The notes under the pieces: model-generated | What the model saw: the letters and a program-made list of their open reading frames with translations, nothing else | What the model was told of the DNA's origin: nothing | Databases searched by the model: none | Assembly (NCBI RefSeq): GCF_009765975.1 | Contig: NZ_LMUJ01000051.1 | Coordinates: 269,887-318,769 of the forward strand | Reading direction: 5' to 3' | Source of the DNA: Acidisphaera sp. S103 | GTDB taxonomy: Bacteria > Pseudomonadota > Alphaproteobacteria > Acetobacterales > Acetobacteraceae | DNA length: 48,883 bases | In this document: positions 34,448 to 43,435 of the stretch, piece after piece | Layout of the letters: each line of letters opens with the position of its first letter | Numbering within the stretch: the stretch's first letter is position 1 | Program-made: the position numbers and the translations under genes

Positions 34448-35686
34448 ATGCCCATGACGACCCTGCAGGCTCGGTGGTGGCGGATCGGCGGCTCGCTGAT
34501 GGCGGGTCTGTTCGTCGCCTACCTGGATCGAACCAACCTTTCGGTGGCGATCCCCTCCGTCGCCAAGGATATGGGTTTCGCGGGCGCCAAATTCGCCGAG
34601 ACGTCCAGTTGGGCGCTGACGATCTTCCTGATCGGCTATGCCGTCGCCAACGTCCTGGGTGGCATCCTCACCCGCCAGATGGACCCGAAAATCGTGGTGA
34701 TCTGGACGTTCGCGCTGTGGTCGGTCGCCACCATCGTGGTGGGCGCGACGAGTTCGCTGATCGTGCTGCTGGTCTGCCGGCTGATTCTGGGCGTGGCGGA
34801 GGGCATCTACTGGCCGCAGCAATCGCGCTTCGCCCGATCGTGGTTCGCACCGGACGAACTGACCAGGGCCAATAGTGTCATTCAATACTATGGCCAATTC
34901 CTCGCCCTGGCCTTCGGTTTCATGGCGCTGACACCGATCTATCAGGCGTTCGGCTGGCGTATCCTGTTCTTCCTGACCGGCGGCCTGGGCCTAGTCGTCA
35001 TCGTCCCGCTCTACGCTGCCGTCCTGCGTCCGGAAACCGAGGCACCTTATCACGTCCCACTGGCTGACGTCGTCCAGCCACGCCTGACGCTGGCGGCGCT
35101 GGGCGGGGCGCCATTCCTGCTGCTGGTGTTCAGCTACATCACGCAAGGGATGCTGTTCTGGGGCGTCACGCTGTGGATTCCGCTGGCGGTGCGTTCCATC
35201 GGGTTCACCGGCACCAGCCAGGCGGTCGCCAGTTGCCTGCCTTATGTCGCGGCCGTCGTGCTCGCGGTGCCGATGGCGATCATCAGTGACCGGACCAAAA
35301 AGCGCGTGTTGATCGCTGCGCTGGGCCTGCTGATCCCCGGCATCCTGCTGCTGCTGTTGCCACAGTTTAGCAGCGGCTACGGCAAGCTGGCCCTGATCAC
35401 CGTCGCGCTGGGGTACTACGTCAGTAGCTACACGCCGAATATCTGGTCGATCCTGCAGGCCTCGGTGGAACCGTCGGCGGTCGGTTCGGCATCCGGGATC
35501 ATGAACGGGCTGGGCGCCGGCGGCGGAGGCACCATCGCCGGCTTCCTTGTGGGCATGCTGAACGCCGCCACGGGGTCGTATATGTCCGGGTTCATGGTCC
35601 TGGGCGGCCTGGTAATCCTGGGCGGGATCTCACTGCTGATCTACGGCCGGCTGAAGCAGCAACAATTAGCCGTCGCTGGCGGATAG
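34448..35686 (+). CDS. MFS transporter (ACS/phthalate-permease-like)
   Basis: This 412-residue transporter shows about twelve hydrophobic segments and the MFS start of the anion:cation symporter group (YLDRTNLSVAIPSVAKDMGF). The RFARSWFAPDELTRAN loop and the late YTPNIWSILQASVEPSAVGSASGIMNGLG segment fit that group, which carries organic acids such as hexuronates, tartrate or phthalate. The substrate is not known. GAGGAAA lies just before the ATG at 34448, which decides the start; upstream in-frame ATGs lack a site. It is convergent with the LysR gene, and the two coding regions overlap by 21 bases at their 3' ends. Confidence 0.9.
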   Translation: MPMTTLQARWWRIGGSLMAGLFVAYLDRTNLSVAIPSVAKDMGFAGAKFAETSSWALTIFLIGYAVANVLGGILTRQMDPKIVVIWTFALWSVATIVVGATSSLIVLLVCRLILGVAEGIYWPQQSRFARSWFAPDELTRANSVIQYYGQFLALAFGFMALTPIYQAFGWRILFFLTGGLGLVVIVPLYAAVLRPETEAPYHVPLADVVQPRLTLAALGGAPFLLLVFSYITQGMLFWGVTLWIPLAVRSIGFTGTSQAVASCLPYVAAVVLAVPMAIISDRTKKRVLIAALGLLIPGILLLLLPQFSSGYGKLALITVALGYYVSSYTPNIWSILQASVEPSAVGSASGIMNGLGAGGGGTIAGFLVGMLNAATGSYMSGFMVLGGLVILGGISLLIYGRLKQQQLAVAGG

Positions 35687-36574
35687 TTTCGGCAGCACCT
35701 TCTCGCGAAACGCCAGCAACGCGGGATTGTCCTTCCCGCGCCGCCAGATCAACTGCAACTCTGCCGGCGTGCGCGGCACCGGCCGCAAATCGCGCAAAAC
35801 CACCCCGCGCGCCAGCAGGTTGCCCGCCGACCTGGGCACCAGCGACACCCCCATCCCCGCACTGACCAAAGCCAGGATCGCATGGATCTGGCTAACATGC
35901 TGAACGAAGCGCGGGGTAATATTGGCCGTCCGAAACAAGCCTGTGGTCAGGTCGTGAAAATACCGCCCCTCGGTCGGCGCGTCCGCCGCATACATGATGA
36001 ACGGCACATGATCCAGGTCGCGCAGGCCTGGTGCCTCGCCCCGAGCCATCGGGTGATTCTCCGGCGCCGCCAGCACCAGTGGTTCGCGCAGCACGCACAC
36101 CAGTTCATTGCCGCGCCGGTCCACCGGCAACCGCACCAGCCCGGCATCCAGCCGGTCGGCGGCCAGCGCCTCCATCTGCCGAGCGGTGATCATCTCACGC
36201 AGCACCAGATCGACATCGGGCATTTCCGCGGTCGTCAGCGCCACCAATCGCGGCAGGAACCCGTAACTGGATCCGGCAGTGAACCCCAACGTGATGGATC
36301 CGGCCGCACCTTGCGCGACGCGCCGCGCCGCCACCGCCGCCCCCTCCGCCAACATCAGCATTTGCCGTGCCTCCGGCAAAAATGCTCTGCCGGCCTGAGT
36401 CAGTTGAACGGAACGGCTGGTGCGCTCAAACAAGGTGACGCCCAGATCGTGCTCCAGCAGTTGGATTTGTCGGCTCAGCGGCGGCTGCGTCATGTTCAGC
36501 CGCTGTGCTGCACGCCCGAAATGCAGGTTTTCCGCCACGGCGACAAAACAGCGAAGCTGGTTGAACTCAAACAT
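35666..36574 (-). CDS. LysR-family transcription regulator
   Basis: The 302-residue regulator has the LysR winged helix at residues 1-60 (FNQLRCFVAVAENLHFGRAAQRLNMTQPPLSRQI) and a two-lobed effector domain (about 88-300, starting GSITLGFT). It belongs to the group with aromatic-acid regulators of the CatR/BenM type by its LHFGRAA helix. The start is the ATG at 36574; the codon before is TTG. It points away from the MFS-dehydratase-RraA operon at 36897, with an inverted-repeat element in between, so it may control that operon or the convergent MFS gene; neither is shown. Confidence 0.93.
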   Translation of the reverse strand: MFEFNQLRCFVAVAENLHFGRAAQRLNMTQPPLSRQIQLLEHDLGVTLFERTSRSVQLTQAGRAFLPEARQMLMLAEGAAVAARRVAQGAAGSITLGFTAGSSYGFLPRLVALTTAEMPDVDLVLREMITARQMEALAADRLDAGLVRLPVDRRGNELVCVLREPLVLAAPENHPMARGEAPGLRDLDHVPFIMYAADAPTEGRYFHDLTTGLFRTANITPRFVQHVSQIHAILALVSAGMGVSLVPRSAGNLLARGVVLRDLRPVPRTPAELQLIWRRGKDNPALLAFREKVLPKLSASDG

Positions 36575-36658
36575 CAAGACCCATTTTAGATCGATCCATG
36601 CCGACTTTGGCTTGGACGAGACCTAATACCCTCCCTATGGTCCGCGCGCCATAACTGC

Positions 36659-36877
36659 TGGGTGAGGCAGGTAAGGCCAGGGGCTTTGCCCCTGGACCCC
36701 ATCAAAGGCACAGCCTTTGAAATCCATTCATTGGGTTTGGGGGGAGGAGGGCCAACACAGTCGTTGCAACATCGACGTCAGCCGTCCTCCCCCCAAACCC
36801 AAAGTAACGGTTCCAAGGGGCCTCGCCCCTTGGCGGGTCCAGGGCAGCGCCCTGGCCTTCCTTCCCTCACCCGCCCA
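36659..36877. repeat. Composite inverted-repeat element, about 219 bp
   Basis: The outer arms (36659-36700 and 36835-36877) are inverted copies of a GGGTGAGG...AAGGCCAGGGG..CCCCTGGACCC-type sequence, each able to fold by itself (CCAGGGGC/GCCCCTGG). An inner perfect 18-bp inverted repeat (TTGGGTTTGGGGGGAGGA) stands at 36731-36748 and 36785-36802. Smaller hairpins (AAAGGC/GCCTTT and CCAAGGGG/CCCCTTGG) fill the rest. It has no coding capacity and ends 20 bases before the MFS gene, so it looks like a MITE or composite REP element. Confidence 0.75.
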
Positions 36878-36896
36878 CAAAAATCCGGGAGTTTGA

Positions 36897-38258
36897 ATGT
36901 CGATCGCCATTGGCACAGCCGAACGCACGCGGGGCCGCATTCGTTTCACGATCGTCGCGATGCTGTTCGCGATCACGTTGGTGAATTACGCTGATCGGGC
37001 GACGCTCTCGATTACCGGCCCGGTCATTTCGAAAGACTTCGGCTTCACCTCGATCCAGATGGGCTTCATTTTCTCGGCGTTCGGCTGGTCATATGTGATC
37101 GGCCAGATCCCTGGCGGCTGGCTGCTGGACCGGTTCGGCTCGAAAGCGGTCTATTTCGGCAGTATCGTCACCTGGTCGTTCTTCACGCTTCTGCAAGGCG
37201 GTGTCTGGATCGTCGGCACCGTCGCGACCGTTTATGCACTGTTCGCCCTGCGCCTGCTGGTCGGCTTTGCCGAGGCACCATCCTTCCCGGCCAACGGGCG
37301 GATCGTCGCCGCCTGGTATCCCGCCAATGAACGGGGCACGGCGTCGGCCATTTTCAACTCGGCACAGTATTTCGCGACCGTGGTGTTCGCCCCGGTCATG
37401 GGCTTCATCACCGTCCGGTATGGCTGGCCCTATGTGTTCTTCTTCATGGGCGGACTAGGGATTCTCGCTGGCCTCGCGTGGCTGAAAATCATCTACAGCC
37501 CGAAACAGCACCCACGGCTACGCCCCGCTGAACTGGATTACATCGCCCAGGGCGGCGGGCTGGTGAACCTGGATCAGCCCGGGCAGCACGCCGCCCGCCA
37601 CGACGCGGCCTCACAGGTGGGATACCTGAAGCAACTGCTGCAAAGCCGCATGATGATCGGCATTTACCTCGGGCAGTTCTGCATCAACGCGATCACTTAC
37701 TTCTTCATCACCTGGTTTCCCGTCTACCTGGTGCAACAGCGCGGCATGTCCATCCTGCATGCCGGCCTGGTTGCCTCCGTCCCGGCGATCTGCGGCTTCA
37801 GCGGCGGTGTGCTGGGCGGCATCTGGTCCGACTTCCTTCTGCGCCGTGGCTGGTCGCTGACCGCGTCCCGCAAAATCCCCATCGTCGCCGGCATGCTGCT
37901 GTCGATGAGCATGATCGTCTGCAACTACACCGATGCCCAGTGGCTGGTGGTGGCGATCATGGCGCTGGCCTTCTTCGGCAAAGGCATCGGTGCCCTCGGC
38001 TGGGCGGTGATTTCCGATGCCGCGCCGAAGGAGGTCGCCGGTCTCAGTGGCGGTCTGTTCAACATGTTCGGCAATATCTCCTCCATCACCACGCCGATCA
38101 TCATCGGCTACATCCTGCACGCCACCGGATCGTTCAACGGCGCCCTGGTGTTCGTCGGAGCCAACGCCGCCGTGGCCATCCTGAGCTATGTCCTGGTGGT
38201 GGGAGACATCAAACGCCTGGAACTGAAGCCCCTATCCGGATTGGCGGGGCAACGATAA
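36897..38258 (+). CDS. MFS transporter, glucarate/galactarate (GudP) type
   Basis: The 453-residue transporter has twelve predicted helices and the ACS-family start (VNYADRATLSITGPVISKDFGF), DRFGSKAVYFGS and FPANGRIVAAWYPANERGTASA, all close to D-glucarate/galactarate and hexuronate transporters. It would import a sugar acid by proton symport. The dehydratase gene follows after 43 bases and the RraA-like gene after that, so uptake and first steps of breakdown are in one operon. The promoter must lie within or beside the inverted-repeat element that ends just upstream. Confidence 0.93.
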   Translation: MSIAIGTAERTRGRIRFTIVAMLFAITLVNYADRATLSITGPVISKDFGFTSIQMGFIFSAFGWSYVIGQIPGGWLLDRFGSKAVYFGSIVTWSFFTLLQGGVWIVGTVATVYALFALRLLVGFAEAPSFPANGRIVAAWYPANERGTASAIFNSAQYFATVVFAPVMGFITVRYGWPYVFFFMGGLGILAGLAWLKIIYSPKQHPRLRPAELDYIAQGGGLVNLDQPGQHAARHDAASQVGYLKQLLQSRMMIGIYLGQFCINAITYFFITWFPVYLVQQRGMSILHAGLVASVPAICGFSGGVLGGIWSDFLLRRGWSLTASRKIPIVAGMLLSMSMIVCNYTDAQWLVVAIMALAFFGKGIGALGWAVISDAAPKEVAGLSGGLFNMFGNISSITTPIIIGYILHATGSFNGALVFVGANAAVAILSYVLVVGDIKRLELKPLSGLAGQR

Positions 38259-38301
38259 ACCATTGACTACATTCAGCCTGCTTATCGGAGGATCCCTGAC
38301 C

Positions 38302-40059
38302 ATGCCCGACAGCCATACGCCACCATCCGCACAGAAATCGGCCGCGGACCTGCGCAGCGCCCGCTGGTTCGGCCCCGCCGATCTGCGATCCTTCGGCCAT
38401 CGGTCGCGCGCGATGCAGATGGGCTATTCGCCGGAGGAGTGGACGGGCAAGCCGGTGATCGCCATCGTCAACACCTGGTCCGACCTGCAGCCGTGCCATG
38501 CCCACTTCAAGCAGCGCGTGGACGACGTGAAGCGCGGCATCCTGATGGCCGGCGGTTTCCCGGTGGAACTGCCCGCATTGTCGGTGTCGGAAAGCTTCGT
38601 GAAGCCCACAACCATGATGTACCGCAACATGCTGGCGATGGAGACCGAGGAACTCCTCCGCTCCCATCCCGTGGATGGTGCCGTGCTGATGGGCGGCTGC
38701 GACAAGACCACGCCCGGCCTGCTGCTGGGTGCCACCAGCATGAACATCCCCACCATCTATCTGCCCGCCGGCCCCATGCTGCGCGGCAATTTCCAGGGCA
38801 AGTTCCTCGGGTCCGGCTCCGACAGCTGGAAATACTGGGATGAACTGCGCGCCGGCAAAATCACCGACAAGGAATGGCTGGGCGTCGAACAGGGCATCGC
38901 CCGCAGCTATGGCACCTGTATGACGATGGGCACCGCCAGCACCATGACCGCCATCGCCGAGGCCGTCGGCATGGTCCTGCCCGGCGGTTCCAGCGTCCCC
39001 GCCGCCGATGCCGGCCACATCCGCCTCGCATCGGAATCCGGCCGGCGCATCGTCGAGATGGTGTGGGAAGACCTGACCCCATCAAAGATCCAGACCCATC
39101 AGGCGTTCGAGAATGCGATCGCCGTCGCCATGGCGATGGGGTGTTCCACCAATGCCATCATCCATCTCATCGCGATGGCTCGCCGCGCCGGCCAGGATAT
39201 CGGGCTGGCCGACTTCGAGCACTACAGCCGCCGCGTCCCGGTGATCGGCAATGTCCGCCCCAGCGGCAGCCAGTATCTGATGGAGGATTTTTATTACGCC
39301 GGCGGCATCTGCGCCCTGATGAAGAATATCAGCCAGCATCTGCATCTGGACTGCCCCACCGTCAGCGGAAAAACCATCGGTGAGAACATCGAATCCGCGA
39401 AAGTCTTTAACGACGACGTCATCCGTTCGCTGGACAATCCGATCTACGGCGAGGGTTCGCTCGCCGTCCTGACCGGCAATCTCGCCCCCGACGGCTGCGT
39501 CATCAAGCCGGCGGCGATGGACCAGAAATTCCTGAAGCACTCCGGCCCCGCCGTGGTGTTCGACGATTACCCGTCGATGAAAAAGGCTGTGGACGACGAA
39601 ACCTATCCGTTCACCCCGGATCACGTCCTGGTGCTGCGCAACGCCGGCCCGCAGGGCGGCCCCGGCATGCCGGAATGGGGCATGCTGCCGATGCCGAAGA
39701 AGCTGCTGAAAGAAGGTTTCCGGGATATGCTGCGGCTGTCCGACGCCCGCATGTCCGGCACCAGCTACGGCGCCTGCGTGCTGCATGTGTCGCCCGAATC
39801 CTACATCGGCGGCCCTTTCGCCCTGCTGAAAACCGGCGACTTCGTCAGCGTCGACGTCGATGCCCGCAGCATCCGCATGGAAGTCTCCGACGAAGAACTG
39901 GCGCGCCGCCGAGCCGAATGGACTCCGCCGCCGGTGCGGTTCGAGCGCGGTTACGGCTGGGTGTTCACCAAGCACATCCAGCAGGCCGACAAAGGCTGCG
40001 ACTTCGACTTCCTGCGCACCGATTTCGGCGCGCCGGTTCCCGAACCAGTTATTTACTGA
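38302..40059 (+). CDS. IlvD/Edd-family dehydratase, sugar-acid type
   Basis: This 585-residue enzyme is an Fe-S dehydratase of the IlvD/Edd family. The cluster cysteines lie in DLQPCHAHF (about 74), MGGCDKTTPG (about 142) and YGTCMTMGTAST (about 214). The length and the FRSFGHRSRAMQMG-like start fit the L-arabinonate/D-xylonate dehydratase branch more than branched-chain IlvD. It would dehydrate an aldonic acid to a 2-keto-3-deoxy acid. GGAGG precedes the ATG at 38302. It lies between the GudP-type transporter and the RraA-like gene, which supports sugar-acid catabolism; the exact acid is unknown. Confidence 0.93.
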   Translation: MPDSHTPPSAQKSAADLRSARWFGPADLRSFGHRSRAMQMGYSPEEWTGKPVIAIVNTWSDLQPCHAHFKQRVDDVKRGILMAGGFPVELPALSVSESFVKPTTMMYRNMLAMETEELLRSHPVDGAVLMGGCDKTTPGLLLGATSMNIPTIYLPAGPMLRGNFQGKFLGSGSDSWKYWDELRAGKITDKEWLGVEQGIARSYGTCMTMGTASTMTAIAEAVGMVLPGGSSVPAADAGHIRLASESGRRIVEMVWEDLTPSKIQTHQAFENAIAVAMAMGCSTNAIIHLIAMARRAGQDIGLADFEHYSRRVPVIGNVRPSGSQYLMEDFYYAGGICALMKNISQHLHLDCPTVSGKTIGENIESAKVFNDDVIRSLDNPIYGEGSLAVLTGNLAPDGCVIKPAAMDQKFLKHSGPAVVFDDYPSMKKAVDDETYPFTPDHVLVLRNAGPQGGPGMPEWGMLPMPKKLLKEGFRDMLRLSDARMSGTSYGACVLHVSPESYIGGPFALLKTGDFVSVDVDARSIRMEVSDEELARRRAEWTPPPVRFERGYGWVFTKHIQQADKGCDFDFLRTDFGAPVPEPVIY

Positions 40060-40070
40060 GGAAACCACCG

Positions 40071-40787
40071 ATGTTGACCCCGGAGACCCGCGAGAAGCTG
40101 AAAGGCGTCAGCACCGCGACGCTGGCCAGCGCGCTGTACAAGCGCGGCCTGCGCAACCAGATGATCCAGGACGTCCGCCCGCTATCCGCCCCCAAGGGCG
40201 GCAGCATGGTCGGTGAAGCCTACACCCTGCGCTACATGCCCGCCCGCGAGGACCTGAATCCGATGACGGTGTTCCGCGACCATAGCCATCCGCAACGCCG
40301 CGCGGTGGAGGAATGCCCGCCCGGCGCCGTCCTGGTGATGGACAGCCGTAAGGACACACGGGCGGCCTCGGCCGGCGGGATCCTGGTCACACGGCTGATG
40401 GTGCGCGGTGTGGCCGGCGTGGTGACCGACGGCGGATTCCGCGATTCGGCCGAGATCGCCCAACTGGACATGCCCAGCTACCACAACCGCCCGTCCGCCC
40501 CGACCAACATCACGTTGCACCAGGCGATCGACATCAACGTGCCGATCGGCTGCGGCGAGGCCCCGGTGTTCCCCGGCGATATCGTGGTCGGCGATGCGGA
40601 CGGCGTGATCGTCATCCCGGCCGGCATCGTCGAGGAGATCACCGCCGACGCGGTCGAAATGACCGCCTATGAGGATTTCGTCACCGAACGCGTCCGCGCC
40701 GGGCAGAAGACGTTCGGCCTCTATCCGCCGACGGACCAAGCGAACCTCGACGCATTCGCTGTCTGGCGGAAGCAGCACGGACGCTGA
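40071..40787 (+). CDS. RraA-like aldolase/decarboxylase family protein
   Basis: The 238-residue protein is of the RraA/HMG-aldolase family: LKGVSTATLASALYKRG at the start, GGILVTRLMVRGVAGVVTDGGFRD with the conserved Arg-Asp of the active site, and PGDIVVGDADGVIVIP. Members include class II 4-hydroxy-4-methyl-2-oxoglutarate aldolase/oxaloacetate decarboxylase, and proteins that bind RNase E. Here, 11 bases after a sugar-acid dehydratase, the aldolase role on a keto-acid is much more likely. GAGGAAA lies before the ATG at 40071. A hairpin at 40890-40926 may end the operon. Confidence 0.9.
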   Translation: MLTPETREKLKGVSTATLASALYKRGLRNQMIQDVRPLSAPKGGSMVGEAYTLRYMPAREDLNPMTVFRDHSHPQRRAVEECPPGAVLVMDSRKDTRAASAGGILVTRLMVRGVAGVVTDGGFRDSAEIAQLDMPSYHNRPSAPTNITLHQAIDINVPIGCGEAPVFPGDIVVGDADGVIVIPAGIVEEITADAVEMTAYEDFVTERVRAGQKTFGLYPPTDQANLDAFAVWRKQHGR

Positions 40788-40889
40788 TATCGAACCGGGT
40801 CGCCCAACATCGCGGCCGGCCCGATCCATAAGGCCGCATCGGGTCCATTTTCTGCCGATGGGCGCCCCGTCATACTGACGAAGGTCGGT

Positions 40890-40926
40890 ATCCACGCCTT
40901 TTGTTCTATCAACCAAAGGCGTGGAT
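40890..40926. terminator. Hairpin downstream of the sugar-acid operon
   Basis: ATCCACGCCTTT and AAAGGCGTGGAT make a perfect 12-bp stem; inside, GTT/AAC can pair as well, leaving CTATC as loop. It lies 100 bases after the RraA-like gene and between convergent genes, so it can serve both. No T run follows. Confidence 0.65.
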
Positions 40927-41014
40927 GGTGAGCCTGCGCTCACCATGACGGCGAGAGGTCGGTGCGTCAGTCCGACTCACGCCTTCCGGCATTCAGCCCC
41001 CCGTTCAACCACGC

Positions 41015-42823
41015 TTAACGCACGCGGAAGAATACCACCCGCTTGCTTTCCTCCGCCTGTAGCTTGGTCCGGATACGCAACAGGTCCTTCCAGCCGATAT
41101 AGCCGATCAGTCGCGAGTCCTGCCGCGAGATCACCGGCATCTGAGCCACATTCGACAGCATCATCCGGTCGACGATCCCTTCCAGATACTCGTCGGGAAA
41201 AGCGGTCACCAGCTTCTGCCCCTCCAGCAGTTCCTTCAGCGTCGCCTGCCGGTGTTTGCCCGAGTGCCGCCAGCCCAGCACGGTCGGTGGATTGACGATC
41301 CCCAGCACGTGGCGATCCTCATCAAGCACCGGGAAGCTCGGGTGCTTCGTCTGCGGGCTCGAGAGGAAGGCGGCAACCTGATGCAGGGTCATGGTCTGCG
41401 GCAAGGTCTCCACTTCCGTCGCCATGACCTCCTCGACGCGGGTCAGCGTGAACGGATCGACGCGGTATTCGCGGGCCAGATGGTGGCCGCGCCGAGCGAC
41501 CTTCTCGGTCAGGATGGAGCGCTTCATCAGCAGCACCGTCACCAGATGCGCGGTGACACAGGCGGCGATCAACGGCAGCAGGACGTGCGTGTTGCCGGTC
41601 AGTTCCACCGCGAAGAACGTCGCGGTCAGCGGCGAGCGCATCGTGCCGCCCATGGTCGCGCACATCGCCAGCAGCGCCCAGAATCCCGGGCTGGCGACGG
41701 GCAGGATGTGGGTCAGCACCGCACCCAGGCCACCGCCCATGATCAGCAGCGGCGCCAGCACACCACCCGAGGTGCCGGACCCCAGCGCGACAGCCCAGAT
41801 GATCGCCTTCACCGACAGCAGCAGCATCGCCGAGGCCGGCAGCACGTGCCCTTGCAGCATATCGGCGATATTGACGTAGCCCACACCCAGCGCGCGCGGA
41901 TCGATCAGCCCGCCGATGCCGACCACCAGGCCGCCGATCATCGGCCACCACATCCAGTGGATCGGCAGCTTCAGGAATCCGTCTTCACACGCATAGACCA
42001 GCCGCGTCAGCACGCCGGACAGCAATCCGCTGACCAGGCCGACGAACATCCAGCACAGTAGCGCGATCAGCGAGATCTCCATGCCGCCCGAGAACGGGAA
42101 CAGCGGCGACGCCAGGCCAAGCGCATGGCGTTCCACCTCCGCGACGATGGCGGCGGCGGCGACCGGCACGAAACTGCGCGGCGTCCACTCGAACAACAGC
42201 AATTCCACCGCCAGCATGATCGCGGCGATCGGCGTGCCGAACACCGTTGTCATGCCGGCCGCGGCGCCCGCCACCAGCAACGTCTTGCGTTCGTTGTCGC
42301 TGACCGGCAGCAACTGCGCGATCAGCGAACCGATGGCGCCGCCGGTCATGATGATCGGTCCCTCGGCGCCGAACGGCCCACCACTGCCGATCGCGATGGC
42401 GGACGACAGCGGCTTCAGGATCGCGACCTTCCAATCCAGCCGGCTGCGGCCCAGAAGAATCGCCTCGATCGCCTCCGGAATGCCATGGCCGCGGATTTTC
42501 TCACTGCCGTAGCGCGCCATCAGCCCCACGATCAGCGCGCCGACCACCGGCACCCCCACCGCGAACAGACCCAGCGGCGAGTGGCCCAGATCCAGGTTCG
42601 CGGTCGTGAACCGCCCGAAATACGCCACGTTGGTGCACAGCTTGATCAGGTTCAGCAGCACGATGCCGGAGAAAACACCACCCGTGCCGACAACCACGGC
42701 GATCGCCGAGATCACCAGGACCCGCGGGTCGGTCGTGAAATCGCCCAGATGGCGTATTCGATCGCCCAAGGCATGATTGGTTGCGGCAGCGGACGCCGCC
42801 AGCGGCTTTGTGAGCTTCTTCAC
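41015..42823 (-). CDS. ClC-family chloride channel/antiporter with CBS domains
   Basis: The 602-residue protein has the ClC core with about ten or more hydrophobic segments and the motifs GSGGPFGAEGP (anion site, with the gating Glu kept), GMTTVFGTPIAAIMLAVEL and GSGTSGGVLAPLLIMGGGLG. Two CBS domains fill the last 140 residues (VMATEVETLPQ and the VDRMMLSNVAQMPVI segments) and may bind nucleotides. It moves Cl- across the inner membrane as channel or H+ exchanger. The start is taken as the GTG at 42823, with GGAAA in front; the ATG at 42901 would put the operator-like palindrome at 42872 inside the gene. It is divergent from the MarR gene. Confidence 0.9.
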   Translation of the reverse strand: MKKLTKPLAASAAATNHALGDRIRHLGDFTTDPRVLVISAIAVVVGTGGVFSGIVLLNLIKLCTNVAYFGRFTTANLDLGHSPLGLFAVGVPVVGALIVGLMARYGSEKIRGHGIPEAIEAILLGRSRLDWKVAILKPLSSAIAIGSGGPFGAEGPIIMTGGAIGSLIAQLLPVSDNERKTLLVAGAAAGMTTVFGTPIAAIMLAVELLLFEWTPRSFVPVAAAAIVAEVERHALGLASPLFPFSGGMEISLIALLCWMFVGLVSGLLSGVLTRLVYACEDGFLKLPIHWMWWPMIGGLVVGIGGLIDPRALGVGYVNIADMLQGHVLPASAMLLLSVKAIIWAVALGSGTSGGVLAPLLIMGGGLGAVLTHILPVASPGFWALLAMCATMGGTMRSPLTATFFAVELTGNTHVLLPLIAACVTAHLVTVLLMKRSILTEKVARRGHHLAREYRVDPFTLTRVEEVMATEVETLPQTMTLHQVAAFLSSPQTKHPSFPVLDEDRHVLGIVNPPTVLGWRHSGKHRQATLKELLEGQKLVTAFPDEYLEGIVDRMMLSNVAQMPVISRQDSRLIGYIGWKDLLRIRTKLQAEESKRVVFFRVR

Positions 42824-42871
42824 GTTGGTTTCCGTCTTTCGGAGAGTGGACCTGATGGTGCGGTGCGGGAT

Positions 42872-42892
42872 ATATATCGCATCACGATGTAT
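42872..42892. promoter_or_regulatory. Palindrome between ClC and MarR genes, candidate operator
   Basis: ATATATCG-CATCA-CGATGTAT is an inverted repeat of 8-base arms with one mismatch and a 5-base spacer. It lies 26 bases before the MarR start, in an A+T-rich spot suited to a promoter. MarR proteins often bind such sites and control themselves and the divergent gene. Confidence 0.5.
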
Positions 42893-42918
42893 AATCCGCA
42901 AGCCCTGGAGCTTCCGCC

Positions 42919-43413
42919 ATGACCCACCCCGCCCCCGAGCGGCAGGATGTCCAGAACGTCCCGCTGGACCGGCAGGACTATCGGATGCTGTCGGATTTTC
43001 GTTACGTGATCCGCCACTTCCTGAAATTCAGCCAGGATGCCGCGCAAGATCATGGCCTGACGACACGCCAGCATCAGGCGCTGCTGGCGATCAAGGGCTT
43101 TCCCGGCGACAACCCGCCCACCATCGGCGAACTGGCCGAACGCCTGGCGATCCAGCATCACAGCACGGTGGAACTGGTGGACCGCCTGGCGGAGGCACAG
43201 TTGATCCTGCGGACCCACGACACCGAAGACCGCCGCCGCGTCCTGCTCGGCCTCACCAAGGCCGCCGAGGACCACCTCGCCCGTTTATCGGCCAGTCATC
43301 TGGAGGAACTGCACAGGCTGCGCCCGACGCTGCAACGCATCCTCGATCAGGTCGGCAAATGGTCGGAGGGTGGGGATCGGGTCGAAACCGATGGTGCTGC
43401 CGGAGGGGATTGA
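42919..43413 (+). CDS. MarR-family transcription regulator
   Basis: The 164-residue protein has a MarR winged helix: GLTTRQHQALLAIKGF, PTIGELAERLAIQHHSTVELVDRLAEAQLI (recognition helix) and the wing THDTEDRRRVLLGLT, with dimer helices at both ends. It would bind a palindrome, probably the one at 42872-42892, and regulate the ClC gene and itself in answer to a small molecule. Its last seven codons and the stop lie in the 44-bp copy of the tRNA-Thr 3' half (43392-43435), so its C-terminus was set by the tRNA sequence. Confidence 0.93.
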   Translation: MTHPAPERQDVQNVPLDRQDYRMLSDFRYVIRHFLKFSQDAAQDHGLTTRQHQALLAIKGFPGDNPPTIGELAERLAIQHHSTVELVDRLAEAQLILRTHDTEDRRRVLLGLTKAAEDHLARLSASHLEELHRLRPTLQRILDQVGKWSEGGDRVETDGAAGGD

Positions 43414-43435
43414 ACTCTCGACCTCCCCCTTACCA
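43392..43435. other. Attachment-site repeat (copy of tRNA-Thr 3' half)
   Basis: These 44 bases are identical to 45303-45346, the 3' half of tRNA-Thr from the CCA end through the anticodon region. The flanks differ at once on both sides (TTACCG after it; AGGGGG in the true tRNA). It has no 5' half and cannot make a tRNA. It marks the far end of an inserted element. Confidence 0.9.

Noticed and set aside
43392-43435. A second tRNA-Thr gene
   Set aside because: Only the 3' half is present; the anticodon stem cannot close and no 5' acceptor strand follows.
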